DNA of 38,083 bases from Gammaproteobacteria bacterium (GCA_030426325.1 JAUHYO010000003.1:1-38083), one strand, 5' to 3'. Positions 1 to 8,149 are shown, counted from the stretch's first letter. Numbers and translations are program-made. The notes: a model not told the origin generated them from the letters alone.

Positions 1-1
1 T

Positions 2-142
2 TTCGCCGGCTGTGGCCAAAGCGGTCCGCTGTTCGTTCCGGGCAACCCCAGCACGATGGCGGTCCCGCCATCGACGAGTAGCACCGAGAACGACGAGCAG
101 GATGAGCAGGACGACGGGGGCGATTCGTCAGAATCTGATTAA
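2..142 (+). CDS. lptM: LptM (YifL)-type small lipoprotein, 3' part
   Basis: The gene enters from the left edge, so its start and most of its signal peptide are missing. Reading from base 2, the visible 46 residues begin FAGCGQSGPLFVP, then become Ser/Thr-rich and end in an Asp/Glu-rich tail before TAA. A lipobox Cys followed by GQxGPLxxP is the hallmark of LptM/YifL, a small outer-membrane lipoprotein that in E. coli helps the LPS translocon LptDE mature by promoting its correct disulfides. The acidic tail is longer than in E. coli as I recall it. The stop lies two bases before the polA start, so the two genes are probably co-transcribed. In many relatives lptM sits beside lysA instead; what lies upstream here cannot be seen. 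Confidence 0.72.
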   Translation, partial: FAGCGQSGPLFVPGNPSTMAVPPSTSSTENDEQDEQDDGGDSSESD

Positions 143-144
143 CA

Positions 145-2835
145 ATGACCGACCTTGTCCTGATCGACGGGTCATCGTATCTGTACCGGGCCTTTCACGC
201 GCTGCCGCCCCTGACCAACTCGAAAGGCGAACCAACCGGCGCGCTGCACGGCGTGTTAACGATGATCCAGAAGCTCATTCGCGAAGAGCAGCCTGAGTAC
301 GTCGCTGTTGTATTCGATGCGCCCGGCAAAACGTTTCGCGACGAATTGTACGAAGATTACAAAGCGACCCGGCCCCCAATGCCGGACGAACTGCGATCGC
401 AGGTGCAACCCATACTGGACGCCGTTGAGGCGATGGGCCTGCCATTGCTTCGCGTACCCGGCGTGGAAGCCGACGACGTCATCGGCACGCTATGCAAGCA
501 AGCCGCCAGTCGCGGCTTGAATGTCCTGGTATCGACGGGTGACAAGGATCTTGCGCAGCTCGTCAATGACAATGTAAGCCTCATCAACACAATGAACGAT
601 TCGCGTATGGATCGTGACGGCGTGAAAGCCAAGTTCGACGTTTATCCCGAACAGATCGTCGACTATCTGGCGCTGGTTGGCGATACGTCGGACAACATCC
701 CCGGCGTTCCGAAAGTGGGCCCGAAAACAGCCTCCAATTGGTTGAACCAGTATTCGAGTGCGGCCGGCATCGTCGAGAACGCGGACGAAATCAAGGGCAA
801 GGTTGGTGACAGTTTGCGTGCCAGCATCGAATCGCTGCAGTTGTCGCGTGAACTCGCCACGATTCGCGATGATGTCGACCTTGACGTCGGCGTAGACAAG
901 CTCAAACCGGGTAGTGCCGACACATCGCGACTGAGGGAATTGTACGGACGGTTCGAACTGCGCACGATGTTGAGCCAGCTTGACGACGCCAACGAGGCGG
1001 CAGCCCCGGTCGTCGAAGCGAGCGACGATACGGATTACGAAACCGTACTTGACTGGAAGGCGTTTGATCGGTGGCTTGAGAAAATCGAACAAGCCGAACT
1101 CACGGCATTCGATACGGAAACCACCAGCATTAACTACATGCAGGCGGAAATCGTCGGTCTGTCAGTGTCTGTTAAGACGGGTGAAGCAGCCTACATCCCT
1201 GTCGCGCACGACTATCCCGGCGCGCCGGATCAGTTACCGCGCGACGACGTACTGGCAAAGCTGCGCAACTGGCTCGAGGACGACAATCGAAAAAAAGTGG
1301 GGCATCACCTGAAATACGACGCCCACATCCTCGCCCGGTACGGTATCGCCCTTCGCGGCATGCAGTTTGACTCAATGCTCGAATCCTATGTCCTGAACAG
1401 TGTCGCTACCCGTCACGACATGGACTCGGTTGCGCGCCAGTACTTAGGCCGCGAGACGATTCACTATGAAGATGTCGCCGGCAAAGGCGCCAAGCAATTG
1501 ACCTTCAACCAGGTCGATCTCGATACAGCCGCACCCTACGCCTGCGAAGACGCCGATATCACGCTCGAATTGCACAAGGTGCTGTGGGAGCAACTCGGGC
1601 AGCACGAATCGCTCAGGAAGGTCTACCTGGAAATCGAACAACCCCTGGTACCCATTCTGCTCGAGATGGAGGAAGCCGGCGTTCTGGTCGATCGCAAAAT
1701 GCTGACCACGCAAAGCGGCGAACTGGCAAAAAAGATGAATGAGCTGGAGGCCAAAGCACATGACCTGGCAGGCGGCCCGTTCAACCTTGGCTCGCCGAAG
1801 CAGCTGCAGGAAATCCTGTTCGAACAACAGGGACTGCCGGTTATTCGCAAGACGCCCAAGGGGCAACCGTCGACCGCGGAGGACGTGCTGGTCGAGCTTG
1901 CCTCCGACTATGAATTGCCTGCGGTCATTATCGAGTACCGCAGCGTCAGCAAGCTGAAAAGCACCTACACGGACAAACTCCCGCTTCAGATTGCCGAGAG
2001 TACCGGCCGCATTCACACCTCGTACCACCAGGCCGTGGCCGCGACCGGTCGCCTCTCCTCCACCGACCCCAACCTGCAAAATATTCCCATCCGCACGCCC
2101 GAGGGCCGCCGCATTCGGCAGGCGTTTATCGCGCCGGAAGGCAAGGTCCTGCTTGCCGCAGACTATTCGCAAATCGAACTCAGAATCATGGCCCACCTGT
2201 CAGCAGACGCCGGCCTGGTCGAGGCATTCTCCGAAGAGCTGGATGTGCATCGGGCGACAGCCGCCGAAGTCTTCGGCCTTGAGCTTGAGGACGTTACGGC
2301 AGATCAACGCCGGTCGGCCAAGGCAATCAATTTCGGCCTGATGTACGGCATGTCAGCATTCGGCCTCGCCAAACAGCTGGGCATTTCTCGCGGTGAAGCG
2401 CAGGAATACGTGAATCTGTATTTCGACCGCTATCCCGGCGTGAAGGCTTTCATGGACGACATCCGCGAGAAGGCAAGCGCCGACGGCTTTGTCGAGACCG
2501 TGTTCGGCCGACGCCTTTACCTGCCGGAAATCAATGCCCGCAACGCGAATCGGCGCCAGTATGCCGAGCGAACGGCGATCAATGCGCCAATGCAGGGGAC
2601 GGCGGCCGACATTATCAAGCGTGCAATGATTGCCGTGCATGCCTGGCTTAATAAAGATAAACCCGACGCCCGCATGATCATGCAGGTCCATGATGAACTG
2701 GTATTCGAAGTCGCCGCGAGCGAGGTCGACGCGGTACGTGATCGCGTGTTCAAACTGATGAGCGCGGCGGCTGAATTGTCGGTGCCACTGCAGGTCGATG
2801 CCGGTATCGGCAAGAATTGGGACGAAGCACACTAG
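145..2835 (+). CDS. polA: DNA polymerase I
   Basis: Full-length DNA polymerase I (896 aa, usual size), which fills gaps and removes RNA primers during lagging-strand synthesis and repair. The N-terminal 5'-3' exonuclease/flap domain (about 1-280) starts MTDLVLIDGSSYLYRAFHAL and carries the EADD and GDTSDNIPGVP metal-binding motifs. The 3'-5' exonuclease domain (about 300-490) looks active: FDTET (D323, E325), KYDAH, and YACEDAD are all intact. The polymerase domain has motif A DYSQIE (D673), motif B RRSAKAINFGLMYG and motif C VHDE (H849-E851). The ATG at 145 is chosen because the conserved N-terminus begins there and it follows the lptM stop closely. No obvious terminator follows; the next element downstream is a separate small-RNA promoter. 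Confidence 0.97.
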   Translation: MTDLVLIDGSSYLYRAFHALPPLTNSKGEPTGALHGVLTMIQKLIREEQPEYVAVVFDAPGKTFRDELYEDYKATRPPMPDELRSQVQPILDAVEAMGLPLLRVPGVEADDVIGTLCKQAASRGLNVLVSTGDKDLAQLVNDNVSLINTMNDSRMDRDGVKAKFDVYPEQIVDYLALVGDTSDNIPGVPKVGPKTASNWLNQYSSAAGIVENADEIKGKVGDSLRASIESLQLSRELATIRDDVDLDVGVDKLKPGSADTSRLRELYGRFELRTMLSQLDDANEAAAPVVEASDDTDYETVLDWKAFDRWLEKIEQAELTAFDTETTSINYMQAEIVGLSVSVKTGEAAYIPVAHDYPGAPDQLPRDDVLAKLRNWLEDDNRKKVGHHLKYDAHILARYGIALRGMQFDSMLESYVLNSVATRHDMDSVARQYLGRETIHYEDVAGKGAKQLTFNQVDLDTAAPYACEDADITLELHKVLWEQLGQHESLRKVYLEIEQPLVPILLEMEEAGVLVDRKMLTTQSGELAKKMNELEAKAHDLAGGPFNLGSPKQLQEILFEQQGLPVIRKTPKGQPSTAEDVLVELASDYELPAVIIEYRSVSKLKSTYTDKLPLQIAESTGRIHTSYHQAVAATGRLSSTDPNLQNIPIRTPEGRRIRQAFIAPEGKVLLAADYSQIELRIMAHLSADAGLVEAFSEELDVHRATAAEVFGLELEDVTADQRRSAKAINFGLMYGMSAFGLAKQLGISRGEAQEYVNLYFDRYPGVKAFMDDIREKASADGFVETVFGRRLYLPEINARNANRRQYAERTAINAPMQGTAADIIKRAMIAVHAWLNKDKPDARMIMQVHDELVFEVAASEVDAVRDRVFKLMSAAAELSVPLQVDAGIGKNWDEAH

Positions 2836-2901
2836 CCCGCATTCGGCTTAGAACCCGTCTAAACTATTTTTATCGATATTTCAATGAGATAAGAATATTG
2901 C

Positions 2902-2929
2902 GGAACTGATTCTCAGCGTTTCGCTCTAA
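2902..2929 (+). promoter_or_regulatory. Sigma-E/AlgU-type promoter of the polA-engB intergenic sRNA
   Basis: GGAACT with its GAACTG hexamer at 2903-2908, a 16-nt spacer, then TCTAA at 2925-2929. This matches the extracytoplasmic-stress sigma consensus (GAACTT, 16-17 nt, TCTGA/TCTAA) with one -35 mismatch. The start of transcription should fall near 2935-2938, just before the first hairpin of the sRNA. No reading frame fits downstream before the terminator, so the promoter appears dedicated to a non-coding transcript. The call rests on motif match and position only. Confidence 0.6.
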
Positions 2930-2935
2930 TTTCCC

Positions 2936-3058
2936 TGAGTGCATTAGTCACTCGCCTGTTTACCTCCCTAAACAGGCGTGCATGCGGTTTCCCCAAGCCG
3001 CCTGCTTCTCCTGGCCCCGGGGTAGCGACAGACATCGTTACTCCGGGGTTGTTTTTTT
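2936..3058 (+). ncRNA. Candidate sRNA in the Spot 42/ErsA locus (about 120 nt)
   Basis: The 202-bp gap between polA and engB encodes what looks like a complete bacterial sRNA. From the predicted start it can fold as a small 5' hairpin (GAGTG/CACTC, 2937-2953); a perfect 10-bp stem CGCCTGTTTA (2953-2962) with TAAACAGGCG (2969-2978) closing a CCTCCC loop; a short GCGG/CCGC stem near 2985-3001; an unpaired CTTCTCCT stretch near 3005-3012; and a strong terminator hairpin with T tract ending at 3058. The two C/U-rich single-stranded segments resemble anti-Shine-Dalgarno sequences, as in Hfq-dependent sRNAs that block translation. Spot 42 (enterobacteria) and ErsA (Pseudomonas) occupy the same locus, and ErsA is driven by AlgU. 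I infer a positional counterpart; I do not claim sequence homology. Its 3' end is antisense to the last codons of engB. Confidence 0.62.
3015..3058 (+). terminator. Rho-independent terminator of the sRNA
   Basis: The arm CCCCGGGGTAGCGA (3015-3028) pairs with TCGTTACTCCGGGG (3035-3048), giving 14 consecutive pairs including two G-U wobbles around a 6-nt loop. TTGTTTTTTT follows (3049-3058). It is orientated for plus-strand transcription. The engB stop codon (3038-3040, minus strand) lies inside the 3' arm, so the engB 3' end and the terminator share sequence. The minus strand has no T tract after the stem. Confidence 0.85.
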
Positions 3059-3649
3059 CCGCAAGGATTTCGTTAGAAATTCATCGAGACGGGCGCGGGC
3101 CTCGTCCTCGCCAGCACGCGTCAGCGCCGAGAACTGCTGCACAGTCGCGATACCCCGCAACTCGCGCCGGACGTTGAGCATCGCCGTAGCGGCCTGGCCG
3201 CGCTTGAGCTTGTCCGCTTTCGTCAGCAATACGTGCGTCGGGAGCGCTACCAACTCGGCGAATCCCAGCATTTGCGTGTCAAATGCCGTGATCTCTCGAC
3301 GTATGTCGACGATAAGAAACAGACCGGCCAGGCTTTTCCTCGACTCGAAATAGTTCGCCATCAGGTCGCGCCAATGCGCCTGCATCCGGGTGGAGACTTT
3401 GGCGAAGCCGTAGCCCGGCAAATCAACCAGCCGCTCGCCGTCCCGCAGCCCGAAGAAATTGACCAGCTGCGTCCGGCCCGGGGTTTTGCTGGTGCGCGCG
3501 AACTGCCGCCGGTTGACAATAATATTGATTGCGCTGGACTTGCCGGCATTCGAACGCCCGGCAACCGCCACCTCGGCGCCATCATCGGCAACGAACTGGC
3601 TGGGCGCATTGGCGCTCTTGATGAAATGGGCTTCAGGGTACTGCGACAT
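3038..3649 (-). CDS. engB: Ribosome-biogenesis GTPase EngB/YihA
   Basis: Essential TRAFAC-class GTPase needed for maturation of the 50S ribosomal subunit; cytoplasmic. The 203-aa product (E. coli about 210) has P-loop GRSNAGKSS (residues 31-39), switch I Thr in KTPGRTQLVNFF, G3 DLPGYG, and G4 TKADK. I chose the ATG at 3649 (MSQYPEAHF) because the family starts shortly before the GTPase core; the same frame stays open up to 4027, but that extension is non-family sequence running across the cytochrome gene. The gene converges on polA and its stop codon is embedded in the terminator of the intergenic sRNA. Polar basic C-terminus (SLRKKTTPE). Confidence 0.95.
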   Translation of the reverse strand: MSQYPEAHFIKSANAPSQFVADDGAEVAVAGRSNAGKSSAINIIVNRRQFARTSKTPGRTQLVNFFGLRDGERLVDLPGYGFAKVSTRMQAHWRDLMANYFESRKSLAGLFLIVDIRREITAFDTQMLGFAELVALPTHVLLTKADKLKRGQAATAMLNVRRELRGIATVQQFSALTRAGEDEARARLDEFLTKSLRKKTTPE

Positions 3650-3674
3650 GGGGGTACGGCCTGCGGATAATGTG

Positions 3675-3680
3675 TATAAT
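3675..3680 (+). promoter_or_regulatory. Possible -10 element in the engB/cytochrome c4 divergent region
   Basis: The 205-bp gap between the engB start and the cytochrome start (3650-3854) contains a consensus TATAAT at 3675-3680 on the plus strand. No good -35 lies 16-18 bp upstream, so a promoter here is only a suggestion. The remainder of the gap shows no convincing gene or hairpin. Confidence 0.25.
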
Positions 3681-3854
3681 TTGGCGCTGCTGCGGACAGG
3701 ACCGGTAGGCAAGTGTGACGGGTTCAGTGACATGCGGCAAGGCAGTTTAGCTAGTCTTGGAATCAGGGCCCTCTGCCACGGTTCAGCACAAACAACAAAT
3801 GACCACCATTGGGCGATGGCGCACGCCACCGCAGGGAAGTAACGGTTAGAAGAT

Positions 3855-4484
3855 ATGACAATCAAATTCAGGACGCTATTCGCGGTCGCCGGCCTTAGCC
3901 TGGCAAGCACCCAGATCTGGGCCGAAAGTCTTGTCGACGGATCCATTGAAGACGGCAAAGCCCGAGCCATCACCTGCAACGCCTGCCACGGCGTTGAAGG
4001 AAACAGCCAAAGCCCCCTGTGGCCCAACCTGGCCGGCCAGAATGCCCCCTATATTGTCGCGCAGTTAAAGGCCTTCAAAGACGGCACTCGCAGCGATCCG
4101 CTGATGAGCGCACAGGCGATGACGCTGACCGATGAAGAAATGGCGAATCTCGCCGTATATTTCGAGAGCCTTCCGGCGGCAGCGCAGGCAATTGCCGATC
4201 CGAAGCTGCTTGATCGCGGTGAGTCGCTGTACCGCGGCGGCAACCTGGAAGACAAAACATCCGCTTGCCTTGCCTGTCACGGCCCGAGCGGGCGCGGCAA
4301 TCCGGCTGCAGAGTATCCGGCACTTCGCGGACAGCATGCCGCCTACACGGCGAAACAGTTAAACGATTACAAGAACGGCGATAGAACCACCGACGGCAAA
4401 ACTCGCATGATGCGCGATATCGCCGCACGACTCGATAAAGAAGATATCGCCGCACTGTCTTCCTATGTACAGGGCCTCAAGTAA
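3855..4484 (+). CDS. Dihaem cytochrome c4
   Basis: Periplasmic electron carrier of the cytochrome c4 family, which passes electrons to terminal oxidases. A cleavable signal peptide (about 1-23, ending IWA) precedes two similar haem domains with CxxCH motifs CNACH (C41-H45) and CLACH (C138-H142). Likely Met ligands lie in DPLMSAQ (about M84) and TRMMRD (about 190). At 209 aa it has the normal length. The order engB, cytochrome c4, dsbA is conserved in pseudomonads and relatives, and the next gene starts two bases after this stop, so the two form an operon. Haem attachment would use the Ccm machinery, not in this window. Confidence 0.93.
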   Translation: MTIKFRTLFAVAGLSLASTQIWAESLVDGSIEDGKARAITCNACHGVEGNSQSPLWPNLAGQNAPYIVAQLKAFKDGTRSDPLMSAQAMTLTDEEMANLAVYFESLPAAAQAIADPKLLDRGESLYRGGNLEDKTSACLACHGPSGRGNPAAEYPALRGQHAAYTAKQLNDYKNGDRTTDGKTRMMRDIAARLDKEDIAALSSYVQGLK

Positions 4485-4486
4485 GC

Positions 4487-5320
4487 ATGAAACAGTTAAT
4501 CACAGTATTTTTGCTGGCACTCATCGTCGCCGGCTGCAGCAAGGAAGAAAAAGCACCGGTCGAAGAGACCGTGGCAATCGAAGAGCCGGCAGTTGAGACG
4601 GCCGAACAGATCGCCGAGAGTTCGGTACCGGACACCGAGTCACTTGAGGTTGTCGAGGAATCCGCTGCGGAGGTCGAGCCCGAAGACAAGGCCATTGTTC
4701 TCGCGCGCGCCGACGATGCGGCTGCGACCGTTCGCAACTGGAAATTCAAGGAAGGCAAGAACTTCACGCGCCTTATCCCGACACAACCGACTGTTGGCGG
4801 CGCCGACAAGATCGAGGTTGCCGAAGTTTTCATGTACAGCTGCCCGCATTGCTTTGACCTGGAAGCGCATATCAATCGCTGGGAGGAAAACAAGGATCCC
4901 GGCGTACGCCTCGTGCGCATTCCCGCCGTCTTCAATCAGCTTGCCCAGATGCATGCGCAGCTCTATTACACGGAAGTCTTTCTTGCCCGAAGTGGCGCGC
5001 TGAAAAACCCGAACGCCTTCCGGAATATGGTGTTCCAGGAGTTCCACGACCGAGGCAATCGCCTGGCGTCCGAAGCATCGATTCAGAAGGTTTTCGAACG
5101 TGCCGGTGTCAGTGCCGAGGATTTCAACCGGACCTGGAACTCGTTTGAGGTTAACCAGGCAATGCGGGTCGCTGCCGACCTCGCACGGCGCTACAACATC
5201 CAGAGCGTCCCGACGATCATCGTCAACGGCAAGTACCGCACGGATACCGCCATGGCGGGTGGATACCCACAACTGATCGAGCTGATTGACGAACTGACCG
5301 TTCGGGAAGGCCTCCGCTAG
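4487..5320 (+). CDS. dsbA: Thiol:disulfide interchange protein DsbA, predicted lipoprotein
   Basis: Periplasmic dithiol oxidase of the DsbA family. The thioredoxin fold (about 95-277) has active site CPHC (C119-C122) in FMYSCPHCFDLE and the cis-proline motif SVPT. Unlike soluble E. coli DsbA (208 aa), this 277-aa protein begins with a lipoprotein signal ending VAGC (C17, Ser at +2, predicting outer-membrane sorting). It then has a roughly 60-residue Glu-rich linker (about 18-75). It is thus predicted to be tethered to a membrane by a flexible acidic arm. It is coupled to the cytochrome c4 gene and converges with the L,D-transpeptidase gene with a 6-bp gap. The DsbA call is firm; the lipidation is inferred from the lipobox. 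Confidence 0.92.
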   Translation: MKQLITVFLLALIVAGCSKEEKAPVEETVAIEEPAVETAEQIAESSVPDTESLEVVEESAAEVEPEDKAIVLARADDAAATVRNWKFKEGKNFTRLIPTQPTVGGADKIEVAEVFMYSCPHCFDLEAHINRWEENKDPGVRLVRIPAVFNQLAQMHAQLYYTEVFLARSGALKNPNAFRNMVFQEFHDRGNRLASEASIQKVFERAGVSAEDFNRTWNSFEVNQAMRVAADLARRYNIQSVPTIIVNGKYRTDTAMAGGYPQLIELIDELTVREGLR

Positions 5321-5326
5321 GACGCT

Positions 5327-6229
5327 TTAGCCGTCGTTTTCCGCGACGATCCTTAGCGCACCGGATTCGGCTCGACGCCAGTACAGTCGCTTCATCATTT
5401 CAATGGTCGCCGAGCCCCGGACTTCTTGCAGGCGGAACCGGCTGAGGTAAAGCTCTCCGTCGTCCGGATAGCGAACCAGGAGCAGGTCGCTGACTGTCAA
5501 AGTGTCCGGCGCTTGCCGGGCCGACCTGGCGGTGAGCGTCGACCATTCTGTTTTTGAAAGGCCCCAGCGCCGAAAGTCGTCATCGTAACTTTTCAGGTAG
5601 GCGTGCAAGTCGCCTGTCACCTGGCTGTCCGCCCAACCTGCAACCGCGTCTTCGAGCTCCTGGCGCAGTGCATCGTTTTCGCTGGCGGCAACCCAGGACA
5701 GGCTGCGAGTAATGACAACGGGCGTCACGTTGGCCTCGAATTCGGGAATCAGCGCAAGCAATTCCTCGTTCGGCAACGCAATGCAGCCATCGGTGTCTCG
5801 CTTCGGTCGCTTGCCGCCGTCAGGGTCAACCCCGTGGACCCAGATTCCATCACCGCTGCGGTCCGCCCGTTTGTCCCAGGCGTTTGGGTAGTCCAGCGGA
5901 AATGCGCTGACCCCGTATTTTTCGTGCAAGCGCGCGGTATCAAGTTGCTCGGTAACGAAGTAAACACCGATCGGGGTTCTGCGGTCACCGGATCGCTGCT
6001 TGCCGGCACCAGCCTGCCCGATCGACATGTACACGGAAGCGTTGTCGGTAATCTCGCCATCGCGGTAGGCAAATCGGTGAAACCGGCCGGTGGACACATC
6101 CGCAACGAACACACTGGAAACCGAATCCGGGATTCGAACCAGTGCCGCAGGCAGCAGGTCGGCCGCGGCCGATACGGGCTGCGCGTTGGCAACCAGGACA
6201 AGCGCAAGAAAAAAACGTAGGCGATGCAT
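5327..6229 (-). CDS. YkuD-fold L,D-transpeptidase family protein, exported
   Basis: Exported protein of the L,D-transpeptidase (YkuD/ErfK/YafK-like) family, which cross-links peptidoglycan or attaches/releases proteins through a catalytic Cys. A signal peptide (1-22, ending VSA) is followed by the catalytic domain (about 35-175), with TPIGVY, IWVHGVDP (H132) and TDGCIALPN (C149), the HG...GC signature. Residues about 185-300 form an extra C-terminal region ending in a small NTF2-like-looking segment with a WRRAESGALRIVAEN end; such tails occur in YafK/YbiS-type relatives. Start ATG at 6229 gives the signal peptide. Divergent from the DUF885 gene. Whether it is a transpeptidase or, like E. coli DpaA, a hydrolase cannot be told from sequence. 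Confidence 0.85.
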   Translation of the reverse strand: MHRLRFFLALVLVANAQPVSAAADLLPAALVRIPDSVSSVFVADVSTGRFHRFAYRDGEITDNASVYMSIGQAGAGKQRSGDRRTPIGVYFVTEQLDTARLHEKYGVSAFPLDYPNAWDKRADRSGDGIWVHGVDPDGGKRPKRDTDGCIALPNEELLALIPEFEANVTPVVITRSLSWVAASENDALRQELEDAVAGWADSQVTGDLHAYLKSYDDDFRRWGLSKTEWSTLTARSARQAPDTLTVSDLLLVRYPDDGELYLSRFRLQEVRGSATIEMMKRLYWRRAESGALRIVAENDG

Positions 6230-6300
6230 CGGCCGATATTACAGCCAATCGGCTGGCATGCTAAGGTTTGGACAAGCACAATTCAGCACGAGGCGCCGCC

Positions 6301-8061
6301 GTGAAACGAATCCTTTCTGCCGTCATCTTTCTCTTGCTTGCAACCCCTTCGATGGCCGACAAGGCAACCGACCAGGCGTTTCAAAACCTTGCCGACGAGT
6401 ACATCAGCGACCTGGCCAATTTTTCTCCGGTGAGCGCGACGCTGATTGGCGATCACAGCGCAGACGACAAGCTCGACCGGGTCGATGCGGCCGGACGGGC
6501 TCGCTATCGCGCGTTACTGATCGAATACATAAAGGCGCTGCAGGCTATCGACACGAATGCCCTGTCCCGTGCCAACCAGATCGATGCGGCATTGCTTGCC
6601 AACCAGCTGCAATCGGATTTGTGGTCACTCGACACGCTCCAGGAATGGGCGTGGAACCCGTTGAATTACGTTGGAATGGCGGGCAGTGCAATTTACGGGC
6701 TGCTTGCACGTGACTTTGCCCCACTGGAAAGCCGCCTGAAAAACGTAACATCGCGCCTGCGGCAAATGCCCCGTTTTCTCAAGCAATCCCGAAGTGCAAT
6801 TCAGCCGGAGCGCGTACCGAAAGTTCATGCCGAAACCGCCATCCGGCAAAACCCTGGACTCGTGTCGATCATTGACACAATGGTGATCCCTGAAATGGGC
6901 GTGTTGTCCGACGCCGATCAGGCCGCACTCAACGAGGCGATCGAAATCGCCAAAGATGCCGTCGCCGAACATCAAACCTGGCTTGAACAGGAATTACTGC
7001 CACGCGCGGCCGGTGATTTTCGAATCGGCGCGCAGCTCTTCGACAAGAAGCTGGCATTTGCACTGAACTCGCCGATGAGTCGCAAGGAGATTACCGCGAG
7101 AGCGGAACAGGAATACGTCAACGTACGCAATGAAATGTATGAAGTGGCGAAGACTGTTTACTTAGGCATTCACCCTTTCACGTCTTTTCCCGATATCCCG
7201 AGCGAGCCCTACAAACAGGCGATTATTCGAGCGGCTCTCGAAGAGGCCTACCAGGAACTGCCTCCTCCGGATGGCATTGTCGACATTGCGAAAGAACAGC
7301 TGCAACAGGCTATCGACTTCGTCATAGAGAAAAACATCGTGACAATGCCGGAAGAGCCGGTCGAGATCATCATCATGCCGGAGTTTCAACGCGGCGTATC
7401 CGTTGCCTATCTCGATCCACCCGGGCCGCTCGATCGGGAACAGGCTGCCTTTTATGCGGTTGCACCGTTGCCGTCTGACTGGAACGAAGAACAGGTGCAA
7501 TCGTTTCTTCGCGAATACAATCTTTATTCCATTCAGGACCTGACCATCCATGAAGGTGTGCCGGGACATTACCTGCAGATCGCCCTGAGCAATCGTTATC
7601 CGTCGACGCTACGCGCCGTGCTTTGGTCAGGGCCGTTTGTTGAAGGTTGGGGTGTATACGCCGAACAAATGATGATTTCCGAGGGCTACCTCAACAACGA
7701 TCCGTTGATGAAACTGATCAATCTGAAGTGGTACCTGCGCGCCGTCACCAACGCGATAATCGACTCGGCGATACATGTGGATGGCATGACGCGTGAGGCC
7801 GCGATGCGCCTGATGGTCGAGGGCGGCTTCCAGGAAGAACGCGAGGCGGCCGGCAAATGGACTCGAGCACAACTCAGTTCCGCGCAATTGTCGACTTATT
7901 TTGTCGGTTACCAGGAGCACCTCGAAATGCGCGCCGCCGTTGAAAAAGCCTGGGGTGACAAGTTCACGCTAAGGCGTTATCACGACCAGGCCCTGAGCTA
8001 CGGTTCGCCGCCGGTTAAATACGTGCGAGCCCTGATGCTGGACGAACCGATCCCCCGCTGA
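6301..8061 (+). CDS. DUF885 family exported metallopeptidase-like protein
   Basis: A 586-aa exported protein of family DUF885, a gluzincin-like group of probable zinc peptidases. The signature HEGVPGH (H417-H423), continuing YLQIAL, is the family's metal-binding helix; the second Glu ligand is expected in the downstream FVEGWGVYAEQM segment, also present. GTG at 6301 is preferred over an upstream in-frame TTG (6268): it gives a clean signal peptide (MKRILSAVIFLLLATPSMA) and has GAGG 8-11 bases upstream. The gene stands alone, divergent from the transpeptidase gene. Substrate unknown; many such proteins are periplasmic and annotated only by the domain. Confidence 0.88.
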   Translation: MKRILSAVIFLLLATPSMADKATDQAFQNLADEYISDLANFSPVSATLIGDHSADDKLDRVDAAGRARYRALLIEYIKALQAIDTNALSRANQIDAALLANQLQSDLWSLDTLQEWAWNPLNYVGMAGSAIYGLLARDFAPLESRLKNVTSRLRQMPRFLKQSRSAIQPERVPKVHAETAIRQNPGLVSIIDTMVIPEMGVLSDADQAALNEAIEIAKDAVAEHQTWLEQELLPRAAGDFRIGAQLFDKKLAFALNSPMSRKEITARAEQEYVNVRNEMYEVAKTVYLGIHPFTSFPDIPSEPYKQAIIRAALEEAYQELPPPDGIVDIAKEQLQQAIDFVIEKNIVTMPEEPVEIIIMPEFQRGVSVAYLDPPGPLDREQAAFYAVAPLPSDWNEEQVQSFLREYNLYSIQDLTIHEGVPGHYLQIALSNRYPSTLRAVLWSGPFVEGWGVYAEQMMISEGYLNNDPLMKLINLKWYLRAVTNAIIDSAIHVDGMTREAAMRLMVEGGFQEEREAAGKWTRAQLSSAQLSTYFVGYQEHLEMRAAVEKAWGDKFTLRRYHDQALSYGSPPVKYVRALMLDEPIPR

Positions 8062-8069
8062 TCATTAGC

Positions 8070-8149
8070 CCCCGTGGCGCGGGGAACATATTCCAAAGCG
8101 GCATAAAGCTGGGCGGCCGGGACGGGGTTTGCGTGCAACGAAAACCCCG
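8070..8149. repeat. Two G/C-rich inverted repeats between the DUF885 and RND genes
   Basis: CCCCG/CGGGG (8070-8074 with 8080-8084) and a longer one, CGGGGTTT (8123-8130) with AAACCCCG (8142-8149), whose stem continues inward as CGT/ACG across one mismatch. Neither is followed by a T tract, so they are not classical terminators. They could be operator or leader hairpins of the efflux operon. The alternative GTG start of the RND gene (8133) would lie within the second hairpin. Confidence 0.4.

Noticed and set aside
12-296. 94-codon plus-strand frame at the left edge
   Set aside because: It overlaps lptM and polA in another frame, is Arg-rich as frame shadows are in GC-rich DNA, and has no family resemblance.
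3650-4027. N-terminal extension of EngB to 4027
   Set aside because: The extra 126 residues precede the family start, run antisense across the cytochrome c4 gene and look like non-coding translation.
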